The notes under the pieces are model-generated. The model was not told the DNA's origin and ran no database searches. It saw nothing but the letters and a program-made list of their open reading frames with translations. Both the position numbers and the translations under genes were made by a program. Positions 34,294 to 43,939 of a stretch of DNA of 64,000 bases are shown piece by piece. The DNA comes from Nitrosomonas sp. (GTDB taxonomy: Bacteria; Pseudomonadota; Gammaproteobacteria; Burkholderiales; Nitrosomonadaceae): assembly GCF_019635155.1 (NCBI RefSeq), contig NZ_JAHBZY010000007.1:1-64000 (forward strand). The letters run 5' to 3'. The number at the start of each line of letters is the position of its first letter. The stretch's first letter is position 1.

Positions 34294-35001
34294 TCACTCA
34301 GGAACTGTTTGCTCTTGTCGTTTTGGTTTTTGCGAAAAACGCACATTTTCGGGTGCATTGGTGCCACCTGTTACAACGAATGTCATCGCTTCTTCGGTGG
34401 TCCAATCGGTCAATATCACATGGTCCATTGGCAGGATTTCAATATAACCGGATGTCGGATTCGGTGAAGTCGGCACATAGACAGCGGCTAATTGTTTTCC
34501 GTTGTCTTTATCCCGCATGATTTTGGTAATAAAACCGACAGCTTTCATTTCCGACGAAGGAAAACTGATTAATACCACCCGCTGGCCGGTCACTGGCGGT
34601 TGGCTGATGGTGTGCAAAAAGCGCTTGGTCGCGCCGTAAATTGTTTGGACTAGAGGCAATCGTGCCAAGATATTTTCGTAAATGCCGATTACTTTTTTCC
34701 CAATAACAAAAGAAGCCAGCAAGCCGATGCCATACAAGCTCGCGATCGTCAGCAATGCGGCAACAGCATGCTGAAAATTCGAGTCCAGCAACCAACTGGC
34801 AGTCGTATCAGAGAATGGGCGCACTGCGCGCGCCATTCCTTTTAGTAGCGGATCACCGATGCTTGCCAATAAGTTTAATAAAAAATCAAACACCAGCCAT
34901 GTAACCCACAAGGGCGCAACTGTCAGAAAGCCGATTAGAATATACCGTGCCACATGTGCGAAACGTGCGGTGCTTCGTTCTTGATCGCTATCGACTGTCA
35001 T
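34294..35001 (-). CDS. DUF502 family membrane protein
   Basis: The 235-residue inner-membrane protein has two N-terminal hydrophobic helices (YILIGFLTVAPLWVTWLVF near residue 20 and a second near 65-90). The DUF502 core follows: IPLVQTIYGATKRF-type region (LPLVQTIYGATKRF), VVLISFPSSEMKAVGFITK and VYVPTSPNPTSGYIEILP. The family is widespread with no established function. The gene ends 30 bases from the convergent ygfZ. Confidence 0.88.
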   Translation of the reverse strand: MTVDSDQERSTARFAHVARYILIGFLTVAPLWVTWLVFDFLLNLLASIGDPLLKGMARAVRPFSDTTASWLLDSNFQHAVAALLTIASLYGIGLLASFVIGKKVIGIYENILARLPLVQTIYGATKRFLHTISQPPVTGQRVVLISFPSSEMKAVGFITKIMRDKDNGKQLAAVYVPTSPNPTSGYIEILPMDHVILTDWTTEEAMTFVVTGGTNAPENVRFSQKPKRQEQTVPE

Positions 35002-35361
35002 GGTTTGAAGTTTCCCTTACCCATTGATTTAATTTCATACGAATGTTTTTCTTTTTATCCGGTAAGCGCTATTTTGGAACACGCTATTATCCAAAATTTG
35101 GTTCTTATTAAATTGGCTATGATAATATCATTAAGCACATAGCTACCATAAATCTATGCAACACCATTGATTGGCAAGCCAACATTGTCTTGATAAAATC
35201 CATCGGGTTTTTTAGTGATTGTTTTTCCAATGACTGGCCAATATTCGTGGTTATTTAAGTTATCAGCGATATCGACTTTGATGTTTTAACTGCAAACACG
35301 CATGTCGCATTATTTACTCAATGTTCATGAAATATATCTTTAGAAAATAAAAGGGATCGTT
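35002..35361. other. 360 bp divergent intergenic region without a gene
   Basis: The region lies between the DUF502 gene and the dynamin-like gene and must contain both promoters. It is AT-rich; I see no ORF, tRNA or convincing repeat. Confidence 0.5.
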
Positions 35362-36825
35362 ATGTCACAAAGCTCATCACAAATTAATAAATACTTAAAA
35401 AGCTTACAAAAACATCTGACTGACGAGCATCCGGATAATCCGACGCTGGCCAATGCAGTCAAAAGCTTCCGTAAAATGGATTATGTAGGCCACAGTATGG
35501 GATTGCTTGAAAAAGATCAATCGTATGCAACTTTTGTGACATGGTGGCCGATGATTGCGGTCTTGGGAACATTTTCCGCTGGTAAATCAACTTACATCAA
35601 TTCATATCTGGATGTTCCGTTGCAACGTACCGGGAACCAAGCTGTCGATGATAAATTTACGGTAATTTGCTACAGCCGGCACAATGAAGCGAAAACCCTT
35701 CCAGGTATTGCATTGGATGCCGATCCGCGTTTTCCTTTTTTTCAGATCAGCCGCAGTATCGAAGAAATTTCTGAAGCCGGGCAAGAACGAATTGATGCTT
35801 ACTTGCAGCTTAAAACCTGTCCTTCGGAAAACCTTCGTGGAAAAATCCTGATCGATTCTCCGGGTTTCGACGCTGATAATCAACGCGCGTCTACATTGCG
35901 CCTAACGCAGCACATCATCAATTTATCCGATCTGGTTCTGGTCTTTTTTGATGCTCGCCACCCGGAACCGAAGGCCATGCAGGACACGTTGGCGTACCTG
36001 GTTTCAGCCAGTGTAAGCCGTGCCGACGCCAACAAATTTCTGTATATCCTGAATCAGATCGATGTCACTGCCCAAGAAGACAATCCTGAAGAGGTTGTAT
36101 CGGCTTGGCAACGCTCCTTAGCGGAGGTCGGTTTGGTTACTGGTCGTTTTTATCGGATTTATAATCCCAGTGCTGCCGTTCCGATCGCCAATCCGCATAT
36201 TCGTCAACGTTTTGAGAAAAAACGCGAAGAGGATATGGCTGATATCAACGCGCGCATTCGCCAAATTGAAGTCGAACGTTCGTACCGCATCGTCGGTAAG
36301 CTTGAGCAAACAGCTAAGAGTATCAAGAATCATTTTGTTGTTAAGCTTTCCGATATGTTGAACAGATGGAAAAGCAAAGTGATGCTCTTTGACAGTTTAG
36401 CTTTCATCTCATTGGTATTACTAGCCGGAACCGGTTTACATATGACGGATTCCTGGAATTTATTACCGATGTTTCAAGAGAAACTGCAACAGCATGATAC
36501 TGCGTCCATTGTCATCGCGGCCTTGCTGGTCATCACGATCCTCTATATCCATTTTTCTATCCGCCGTGCGGTTGCAAATAGTTTGTTGAAGAAATTGGCT
36601 AGCGAATTAGGTAACGATCAAGATACTTATAAACAATTTATGCAAGCTTTCAACAAAAGCACCGCGGCAATACGGCCAATGTTCCTGAAGGGGCCTTCCG
36701 GTTGGAATGAAACCACGCAACAAACGATTGATGAAGTCATCAATGAAGCCAACGATTACATTCAAAGTCTAAACGACCAATTCACCAATCCTTCGGGTAA
36801 TGGCGGAGAAAATTCGCAGGTTTGA
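35362..36825 (+). CDS. Bacterial dynamin-like GTPase
   Basis: The 487-residue protein has a dynamin-type G domain: G1 GTFSAGKST near residue 75, conserved Thr in DDKFTVI, G3 DSPG near 170 and G4 NQID near 232. A helical stalk-like region (~275-335) and two closely spaced membrane helices (SLAFISLVLLAGTGLHM and ASIVIAALLVITILYIHF, ~345-400) follow. It should be an inner-membrane fission/fusion or membrane-repair GTPase. An EHD-like N-terminal helix precedes the G domain. It stands alone rather than in the usual tandem pair of bacterial dynamins. Confidence 0.87.
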   Translation: MSQSSSQINKYLKSLQKHLTDEHPDNPTLANAVKSFRKMDYVGHSMGLLEKDQSYATFVTWWPMIAVLGTFSAGKSTYINSYLDVPLQRTGNQAVDDKFTVICYSRHNEAKTLPGIALDADPRFPFFQISRSIEEISEAGQERIDAYLQLKTCPSENLRGKILIDSPGFDADNQRASTLRLTQHIINLSDLVLVFFDARHPEPKAMQDTLAYLVSASVSRADANKFLYILNQIDVTAQEDNPEEVVSAWQRSLAEVGLVTGRFYRIYNPSAAVPIANPHIRQRFEKKREEDMADINARIRQIEVERSYRIVGKLEQTAKSIKNHFVVKLSDMLNRWKSKVMLFDSLAFISLVLLAGTGLHMTDSWNLLPMFQEKLQQHDTASIVIAALLVITILYIHFSIRRAVANSLLKKLASELGNDQDTYKQFMQAFNKSTAAIRPMFLKGPSGWNETTQQTIDEVINEANDYIQSLNDQFTNPSGNGGENSQV

Positions 36826-36862
36826 GTAATGAGTGTAATAGCATGAAACTCTTGGATCAGGA

Positions 36863-36885
36863 GGCCAATCGGTATTCGATTGGCC
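36863..36885. terminator. Hairpin between convergent genes
   Basis: A 9-base perfect stem GGCCAATCG/CGATTGGCC (36863-36871 with 36877-36885) encloses the five-base loop GTATT. It lies 38 bases after the dynamin-like gene and just before the end of the convergent membrane-protein gene, the position of a bidirectional terminator, although no long U-run follows on either strand. Confidence 0.6.
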
Positions 36886-36894
36886 TGATTCATG

Positions 36895-37287
36895 TTATGC
36901 AAAAATAGCAGTTAACTTTGCTATTAAACTTGTGATAATCGGTTGAAAGACTCCCAAGAAGTTATCCAATTGCAGCATTCCTACGATCAGAATTAGTGTT
37001 CCACCGGCAACGATTCCATATTTGAGGCCTAATACGAAATTTGCTGACGCAGGCGCGCGGGTATAAGTTTGATTGGAGAATGCGAGGAATATTTTAAAAA
37101 TCCCCAGTAAGAAACCTGCAGCAATACATCCTAAAAATAGGTGTAATGCACAAAAGATCCGTTTGGTTAAACTTTCATCTGCAAATTCAAGACTTGAAAA
37201 GCGCAGGCAAATAATAATCACAATGAGTAAAATGAGGGAGTTCCAAAAACCTCCAAATCTCATTCTCACTTCACTTTCCATACTCAT
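36895..37287 (-). CDS. Small membrane protein of unknown function
   Basis: The 130-residue product has three hydrophobic helices (residues ~14-28, ~46-70 and ~88-108) and no recognised motif. AAGGGAG lies before the ATG at 37287, supporting a real gene. Convergent with the dynamin-like gene; no functional inference is justified. Confidence 0.6.
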   Translation of the reverse strand: MSMESEVRMRFGGFWNSLILLIVIIICLRFSSLEFADESLTKRIFCALHLFLGCIAAGFLLGIFKIFLAFSNQTYTRAPASANFVLGLKYGIVAGGTLILIVGMLQLDNFLGVFQPIITSLIAKLTAIFA

Positions 37288-37793
37288 AAAACTCTCCCTT
37301 ATAAAAATTAATTACAAAATGATAATTGCCCGATGCACACTATCATAAAATTGACTGAATCTTCATGCTTCAATTTCAAATAAATACGCGTACACAGTGT
37401 TTCTGATATTTTGATACTTAACCCACGGTTAATAGAATCAAAACAGACATGGTTATAGTCATTGCACCCAGACTATTTATTCTACATAACTTCCACAAAA
37501 ATATATAACGGGATATTCAGACTATAAATTCTTGTATCTGCTTTTGCTCATAGTTTTTAATGAAGAAGCCCCCTCACGAAATACTGCAATGTATTGTTGC
37601 TACCCTGCTCATTCTGAGAAATCGCAACGGTGTTGTCTACAATTTTTGCAGCAAAAAGTAATCGAGGTTCATTCTTACCGGTTTGAGCGGCACTTTCACA
37701 GATCAACTTATCTTGTGGCAAGTGTTGAGCACGCCGCAGAGGAATGTTACATTGTTAACCACATAACCACTGTGACGCATACAAAGGAACACA
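37288..37793. other. 506 bp intergenic region, no convincing gene
   Basis: The region is AT-rich on its left half. A 90-codon plus-strand ORF (37532-37804) overlaps the next gene start, lacks a ribosome-binding site and has an unnatural Cys/His-rich composition, so I do not call it. The last bases carry AAAGGA, the binding site of the sugar dehydrogenase gene. Confidence 0.5.
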
Positions 37794-38912
37794 ATGATTC
37801 ATAAATTCGCGGCTTTATTGCTACTATTGCTGCCAGCCTCCGGTTTATTTTTATCCAATGCAAACGCTCAACGCATCCAAACCGAGTTTGATGTTCGTTT
37901 GGTCGCCGAAGGATTGCAATTCCCGTGGGGCATGGCGTTCATGCCGGACGGCCAGGTGTTGGTGACGGAGAAAGTTGGGCGCTTGCGTATCATTGCACCG
38001 GACGGACATATATCCGAGCCTATCAAAGGCGTCCCCGCGGTATTTGTGCAACAACAAGGCGGATTACTGGATGTTGCACTGGATCCGGAATTTGCAAAAA
38101 ATCGGATAATCTATCTGTCGTACGCCGAACCGGAAGGATTTAAAGCGAGCACTGCAGTCGCTCGCGCGGAATTAAAAGATGGCAGCTTGGAAAATTTGAA
38201 AGTCATCTTCAGGCAATTGCCCAAAACCGAAGGTGGCGTGCATTTTGGTTCACGGCTGGTATTTGCACCGGATGGCAATTTGTTTATTACCTTGGGAGAT
38301 CGGGGTAATTATCTGGAAGAAGCACAAAAAACCGATAATTATTTTGGAAAAATCATTCGCATCCGTCCCGATGGCTCGATTCCCGCCGACAATCCGTTTG
38401 TCAACGACCCCAAAGCAAAACCCGAAATATGGTCATACGGTCACCGCAGTGTGCAAGGTGCCGCGATCAATCCCAAAACCGGTGCACTGTGGATCCACGA
38501 GCATGGCCCCAAAGGCGGCGATGAAATCAATATCCCCGAACCCGGTAAAAATTACGGCTGGCCTAAAGCCAGCTACGGCACGCATTACGATTTAACGCCC
38601 ATAAAGGATGAGCATGCCGGGCAAGGTTTCGAGGAGCCGATTTATCATTGGACCCCATCGATTGCGCCATCCGGCATGGTGTTTTACAACGGCAACCTGT
38701 TTCCTGGATGGCGCGGCGGTTTATTTGTCGGCGCACTGGTAGGCCGGCACATCGCCCGGTTAACATTGGATAACGATAAAATCCGCAATGAAGAAAAGCT
38801 GTTATTGAATACGGTCCGCTTCCGCGATATCGAACAAGGTCCCGATGGCGCGCTATATTTGCTGACCGATGAAGAAAACGGCAAACTACTCAAACTAACG
38901 CCTAAACAATAA
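37794..38912 (+). CDS. PQQ-dependent aldose sugar dehydrogenase (YliI/Asd-like)
   Basis: The 372-residue protein has a signal peptide (MIHKFAALLLLLLPASG, cleaved near ANAQ) and a six-bladed beta-propeller of the GdhB/Asd family. Typical blocks are LQFPWGMAFMPDGQVLVTEK, GGVHFGSRLVFAPDGNLFIT, SYGHRSVQGAAINP and WIHEHGPKGGDEIN, which supply PQQ and calcium ligands and the catalytic His. It would oxidise aldose sugars in the periplasm and pass electrons to the respiratory chain if PQQ is available. Four bases separate it from ppk1. Confidence 0.9.
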   Translation: MIHKFAALLLLLLPASGLFLSNANAQRIQTEFDVRLVAEGLQFPWGMAFMPDGQVLVTEKVGRLRIIAPDGHISEPIKGVPAVFVQQQGGLLDVALDPEFAKNRIIYLSYAEPEGFKASTAVARAELKDGSLENLKVIFRQLPKTEGGVHFGSRLVFAPDGNLFITLGDRGNYLEEAQKTDNYFGKIIRIRPDGSIPADNPFVNDPKAKPEIWSYGHRSVQGAAINPKTGALWIHEHGPKGGDEINIPEPGKNYGWPKASYGTHYDLTPIKDEHAGQGFEEPIYHWTPSIAPSGMVFYNGNLFPGWRGGLFVGALVGRHIARLTLDNDKIRNEEKLLLNTVRFRDIEQGPDGALYLLTDEENGKLLKLTPKQ

Positions 38913-38915
38913 CAA

Positions 38916-41051
38916 ATGAGAAATACGGCAGCGCCTATTGCAACTCCACCCGAGCAATCATCGCCCCCTATGGAGGCAATCGATCTAAAAAATGCATCGC
39001 TATATATTAATCGTGAACTCAGTCTGCTGGAATTCAATCGCCGTGTTATCGAGCAAGTCAAAGACGATAGTTTACCGTTACTCGAGCGGTTACGTTTTTT
39101 ATGCATCGCCAGTACTAATCTGGATGAATTCTTTGAAATCCGCGTAGCCGGATTGAAGCAGCAAGTGAAATACGGCTTAACCCAAACGGGTGCCGACAAT
39201 CTGTCACCCGCGGAAGTATTGGCGCGCGTCAGCGAAACCGCGCACCATTTTGTCGAAGAACAATACAGCGTGTGGAATGACATGATCATCCCCGCACTGG
39301 CTAAGGACAATATCCGGTTGCTGCGCCGTTCGAAATGGAAACCTCAAATCGGCCGCTGGATGCAGCGCTACTTCAAAAACGAAGTATTACCGGTACTGAG
39401 TCCGATCGGCCTCGATCCGGCGCATCCATTTCCGCGCGTTCTGAACAAGAATCTGTATTTCATCATCTCGCTGGAAGGCAAGGATGCTTTCGGCAGGGAT
39501 TCGGGATTGGCCATCGTGCAAGCGCCGCGTTCATTGCCGCGGATTATTCATGTTCCGGCAAAATTGAGTGGCGGCAATCATGATTTTGTAATGTTGTCAT
39601 CGATTATTCATGCGCACGTCCGTGATTTGTTTCCGGGTATGAATGTCACCGGCTGTTACCAATTCAAAGTCACGCGCAACAGTGATTTGTTTATCGACGA
39701 TGAAGAAATTGACGATTTGCTACGCGCTCTGGAAGGTGAACTACCGTCGCGCCGGTTCAGCGATGCAGTACGGTTGGAAGTCGCCGACAATTGTCCGGAT
39801 AACCTGAGTCACTTTCTGTTACAAAAATTTGACCTGCAACCCGACGATCTCTATCAAGTCACTGGCCCCGTTAACTTGGGGCGATTGCTCGCTATCTGCG
39901 ATTTGGTCGATCGCCCGGAATTGAAATTCGCCGCCTTTACGCCTGATATTCCAAAACGCCTGCTAAAAAATAATAATATCTTCGATGTATTGCATAATGG
40001 CGATATCCTATTGCATCACCCTTTCCAATCGTTTGCGCCAGTCATTGATTTTTTGCGCCAAGCAGCCGCCGACCCCAACGTCTTGTCGATCAAGCAAACA
40101 CTCTACCGTACCGGCGCCGACTCGGTGATCGTTGAGATCCTGAAAGGTGCGGCCCGCGCTGGGAAGGAAGTGACCGTCGTGGTGGAGTTGCGCGCGCGCT
40201 TTGACGAAGAAGCCAATATCGAATTGGCAAGCGAACTGCAACAGGCCGGCGCACATGTTGTTTACGGTGTAGTTAACTATAAAACACACGCCAAAATGAT
40301 TCTGGTCGTGAGAAGAGAAGGGCGAACCTTGCGCCGCTATGTTCATTTGGGCACCGGTAACTATCATGCCCGCACTGCCCGGATCTATACCGATTATGGC
40401 TTGCTGACCTGTGATAAAGCCATCGGTGAAGATGTCAATAAACTGTTTCATCAGTTAACCGGATTAGGACGCGCCGGTAAGTTAAAAAAATTATTGCAAT
40501 CCCCTTTTACCTTGCACAAAGGTATCTTCACTTTTATCGAAAAAGAAATCAACGCTGCAAAGGAGGGGAAAAAAGCTTGGATCATCGCCAAAATGAATGC
40601 GCTGGTCGACCCGGAAATCATTGCCGCGCTCTATAAAGCATCGCAAGCAAATGTCAAAATTGACTTGATCATCCGCGGCGTTTGCTGCCTTCGTCCCGGC
40701 GTCAAAGGCGTATCCGAGAATATTACCGTCCGTTCCATCGTCGGACGGTTCCTGGAGCATACCCGCGTCTATTACTTTCATAATAGCGGCGAAGAATTGG
40801 TTTTTTGCTCCAGCGCCGACTGGATGACACGCAATCTTCATTACCGCGTGGAAGTTTGTTTTCCCATTGAAGAAAAACGCACCAGCGATACGGTGCTGGA
40901 TTATGGCTTATTAAATTATTTATCGGATAACACGCAAGCCTGGCTGTTACAAAGCGATGGTTCGTACAAACATTTGAAACCCGGCACTGCAAAACTGCGT
41001 TCGGCGCAGCAACTGCTTCTGCAGCATTATTGCAATATCGCACCTTCTTGA
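38916..41051 (+). CDS. ppk1: Polyphosphate kinase 1
   Basis: PPK1 reversibly makes inorganic polyphosphate from ATP. The 711-residue product shows the N-terminal domain (YINRELSLLEFNRRV, then NLDEFFEIRVAG), the phosphorylated histidine in NYKTHAKMILVVRR, and HLGTGNYHARTARIYTDYGL and FCSSADWMTRNL of the C-terminal PLD-like domains. The full length is present. Start at ATG 38916, directly behind the sugar dehydrogenase stop; it converges on the CHASE2 gene with eight bases between stops. Confidence 0.95.
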   Translation: MRNTAAPIATPPEQSSPPMEAIDLKNASLYINRELSLLEFNRRVIEQVKDDSLPLLERLRFLCIASTNLDEFFEIRVAGLKQQVKYGLTQTGADNLSPAEVLARVSETAHHFVEEQYSVWNDMIIPALAKDNIRLLRRSKWKPQIGRWMQRYFKNEVLPVLSPIGLDPAHPFPRVLNKNLYFIISLEGKDAFGRDSGLAIVQAPRSLPRIIHVPAKLSGGNHDFVMLSSIIHAHVRDLFPGMNVTGCYQFKVTRNSDLFIDDEEIDDLLRALEGELPSRRFSDAVRLEVADNCPDNLSHFLLQKFDLQPDDLYQVTGPVNLGRLLAICDLVDRPELKFAAFTPDIPKRLLKNNNIFDVLHNGDILLHHPFQSFAPVIDFLRQAAADPNVLSIKQTLYRTGADSVIVEILKGAARAGKEVTVVVELRARFDEEANIELASELQQAGAHVVYGVVNYKTHAKMILVVRREGRTLRRYVHLGTGNYHARTARIYTDYGLLTCDKAIGEDVNKLFHQLTGLGRAGKLKKLLQSPFTLHKGIFTFIEKEINAAKEGKKAWIIAKMNALVDPEIIAALYKASQANVKIDLIIRGVCCLRPGVKGVSENITVRSIVGRFLEHTRVYYFHNSGEELVFCSSADWMTRNLHYRVEVCFPIEEKRTSDTVLDYGLLNYLSDNTQAWLLQSDGSYKHLKPGTAKLRSAQQLLLQHYCNIAPS

Positions 41052-41059
41052 TCGTGGAA

Positions 41060-43939
41060 TCATTGTTTTACTTCAAGCAAGCCGCATAATCTTTCAATAG
41101 AAACCGGGTTAGGCTGGTCCGCCTCGCTGAGCAGTTGCATCATCGCATCAAACGGTACCGGGCGGCTGAAATAGTAACCCTGCTGCAAATAACAATGATT
41201 ATCGAGCAATATCCGCACTTGCCTTTCCGATTCAACGCCTTCCGCGACAATCGCCAATCCAAGGTTTCCTCCCAAGCCGATGATGGCCTGGACAATTGTT
41301 AAATCATTGAGATTCTGATCCAAGGCCCGGATAAACGATTTGTCGATTTTCAAAATATCGATCGGCAATTCCCGCAACAGCGTCAATGAAGAATACCCGG
41401 TACCAAAATCATCGAGCGCGATCAAAACACCCAGTGCCCGAATTCGCGTCAAAATTTCCGAAGCCCGCCCTAAATCACAAACAACAGCTGATTCTGTAAC
41501 TTCGAGTATCAATGAAGCGGGCGGAAATTTCGTTTCGATTAATACCTGTGACAATGTATGCACAAAGTTACCATGCAACAATTGATGAGGATGCACATTG
41601 ACAGAAACATGAATCGCTCGCCCGGCGAGTAATAATTGCTGAACATCCAGGCACGCCGTCCGTAACACTTTTTCTCCCAATTGTCCCATTAACCCAACGC
41701 TTTCCGCCAACGGAACAAATTCGCTCGGAGATAATTCACCCCGGCTCGGGTGCGGCCACCGCACCAATGCTTCCAAACGTACAATACGCCGCTGATATAC
41801 ATCGACAATCGGTTGATATAACACCAGCAACTCATCGCCATTCAAGGCTGTCCGTAATTCCTTTTCCAACACCAACCGGTCTCGCGTCCATGCCACCGAA
41901 GATTCGGTTGAGTAAGATCCGAAATTGTTGCCCCCTTCATTTTTCACCCGGTGAATTGCGGTACTGGCACGCTCCAGAACTTCTTCGCAATTGACGCCAT
42001 TGTCCGGAAAAAAACTAATGCCGATACTTACAGTTACAAAGATATCCTGATCAAGCAAATGAAATTTCTGCCGGATTGCTTCAAGAATCCTCTGCGCCAT
42101 CTGAAATGCGTTTTCTTTTTTATTCAGCGAGTTGAACAATAATACAAATTCATCACCTCCCCAACGCGCCACGATAGCATCTGATCCCGCGGTATCGACA
42201 AGCCGCCGTGAAACCATTTTTAATAATTCGTCACCGGCACGATGACCTAATGCATCGTTTACCTTTTTAAAACCATCCAATGCTACAAAAAAAACGGTAA
42301 TCATATGATTGACCGGAGCCGCCGCCAATTCTTCAAATCGAGCCACTAACAAAACCCGGTTGGGCAATTTGGTCAAACTGTCGTAACTTGCCTGGTAAGC
42401 GATCTGCTTCGTTAATTCAACGGTATCGGTGATATCCGCCAATGCCACCACATAGCCGATCAGGGTATCATGCTCATCGCGCAGTGCATGCCGGGTAATG
42501 CGAACCGCGCGTTTGTCGTTGTCGGATGTTTTTATATAGCATTGCATCGAACTGGCATCGGGGGCAGGTAGCGGCAATTCAAAATCGTCCGATTCCACTA
42601 AAGCGCTATCGTGCATTCGACTCAATCGCATCAGTTTGGTCAGTAAAACACCTTGTACAACATTCAAGGGCATCCTGAGAATCTTTTCCGCACCCTTGTT
42701 CATATAAATAATATGATCGTGCGCATCGGTCGTGATGACGCCGTCCCCTACCGATTCCAATGCAGCGCTGGATTGAACTTTGGTTTCAAACAACGAATGC
42801 ATGAATTCGTTAATTCTCTTCCAGTTGAGCAATGGATAAATCGAAATCGTGCCGAGCATGGCCGCTGCCGGAGGAAACCAGATACACAAGTGGCTCAATG
42901 AAAGCCAGACCAGCAACAATCCGAGCATTAGCATCGCCAATAATGAGAGAACGGAAATATCACGTAAATAAACACCGGCCACAAGCAAGATCATCAACAC
43001 CCACGCGGCTGAGATAATACTTGCCACGAGGTTGGGAAACGGTGTGATGGCACGATCATGTAACAGCATATTTACAACATTTGCATGCCATTCAATGCCG
43101 CTCATAGGTTGCCGGTTAATCGGAGAAACCGGTGTCGCAAATCTCGTTCCCAAGCCGGTAGCTGTCATACCGATCAGCACGATTTTATCTTTTAAACCAG
43201 CCAATACCTGATCATCAGACAATACTTGAATATACGACAATTGTTGAAAGCTGCCAGGCGGTCCGGCATAAGGTATTAGCATTTCCTGCGTCCGGACCCA
43301 ACGCCCGGCTGCTGTAATGCCGTAATCGGAGAGAGATTGATGGCTATCCGTAGCCGATCGGGTTTTCGCGTAATCCGCAATTGCCAGCCCCAGAGCCGGC
43401 CATGAAGACTGATCGATGCCTGCCTTCAGGAAAATACGGCGAGCCACGCCGTCACTATCCAATTCGATATCGGCATGCCCCAGAATTGCATGCTTACGAA
43501 AGATACTAAGCGGTTCAACCAAGAAGACGTGCTCAAAACCGCTCTCAGCCGGGGCTACCGGTAAAATGACCGGACCATGGTGCGCCATTGCTGATGCAAG
43601 CAACTCATCCGCATAAAAATCACTTTCCTGTGGTTCCGCGAACAATAAATCAAGCGCGATCACACGGCTGCCGACACTCTGAAGACGATTGATGAGCTCC
43701 GCGTGAACACTTCTTGACCAAGGCCAACGTCCTAAGATCCGCAGACTGTTCTCATCAATCGCAACAATGACGATATGATTGTCGGGAGCATCGTGCCGTA
43801 CCGCCGAGAGCCGGTCATAAAAAACCGCATCAATTCGCTCCAGCGTATCAAAATAAGACAGGGCTCCTACACCTGAAAGCAGTAGAAATACGCGCAACAG
43901 AAATGTGCCGCGATAAATCTTCTGTGACCACTGAATCAT
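41060..43939 (-). CDS. CHASE2-PAS-GGDEF-EAL c-di-GMP signalling protein
   Basis: In this 959-residue inner-membrane sensor an N-terminal helix and extracytoplasmic CHASE2 domain (~25-300) are followed by three helices (~305-375), a PAS domain (~390-500), a GGDEF domain with intact RWGGDEFVLL, and an EAL domain with LEALVRW and DDFGTGYSSL retained. Both catalytic signatures look intact, so it may make and break c-di-GMP under control of a periplasmic signal. Its ATG overlaps the stop of the FecR/LysM gene (ATGA), so the two are translationally coupled and likely act together. Confidence 0.93.
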   Translation of the reverse strand: MIQWSQKIYRGTFLLRVFLLLSGVGALSYFDTLERIDAVFYDRLSAVRHDAPDNHIVIVAIDENSLRILGRWPWSRSVHAELINRLQSVGSRVIALDLLFAEPQESDFYADELLASAMAHHGPVILPVAPAESGFEHVFLVEPLSIFRKHAILGHADIELDSDGVARRIFLKAGIDQSSWPALGLAIADYAKTRSATDSHQSLSDYGITAAGRWVRTQEMLIPYAGPPGSFQQLSYIQVLSDDQVLAGLKDKIVLIGMTATGLGTRFATPVSPINRQPMSGIEWHANVVNMLLHDRAITPFPNLVASIISAAWVLMILLVAGVYLRDISVLSLLAMLMLGLLLVWLSLSHLCIWFPPAAAMLGTISIYPLLNWKRINEFMHSLFETKVQSSAALESVGDGVITTDAHDHIIYMNKGAEKILRMPLNVVQGVLLTKLMRLSRMHDSALVESDDFELPLPAPDASSMQCYIKTSDNDKRAVRITRHALRDEHDTLIGYVVALADITDTVELTKQIAYQASYDSLTKLPNRVLLVARFEELAAAPVNHMITVFFVALDGFKKVNDALGHRAGDELLKMVSRRLVDTAGSDAIVARWGGDEFVLLFNSLNKKENAFQMAQRILEAIRQKFHLLDQDIFVTVSIGISFFPDNGVNCEEVLERASTAIHRVKNEGGNNFGSYSTESSVAWTRDRLVLEKELRTALNGDELLVLYQPIVDVYQRRIVRLEALVRWPHPSRGELSPSEFVPLAESVGLMGQLGEKVLRTACLDVQQLLLAGRAIHVSVNVHPHQLLHGNFVHTLSQVLIETKFPPASLILEVTESAVVCDLGRASEILTRIRALGVLIALDDFGTGYSSLTLLRELPIDILKIDKSFIRALDQNLNDLTIVQAIIGLGGNLGLAIVAEGVESERQVRILLDNHCYLQQGYYFSRPVPFDAMMQLLSEADQPNPVSIERLCGLLEVKQ

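Noticed and set aside
37532-37804. 90-codon plus-strand ORF upstream of the sugar dehydrogenase
   Set aside because: No ribosome-binding site, Cys/His-rich unnatural composition, and it overlaps the well-supported start at 37794.
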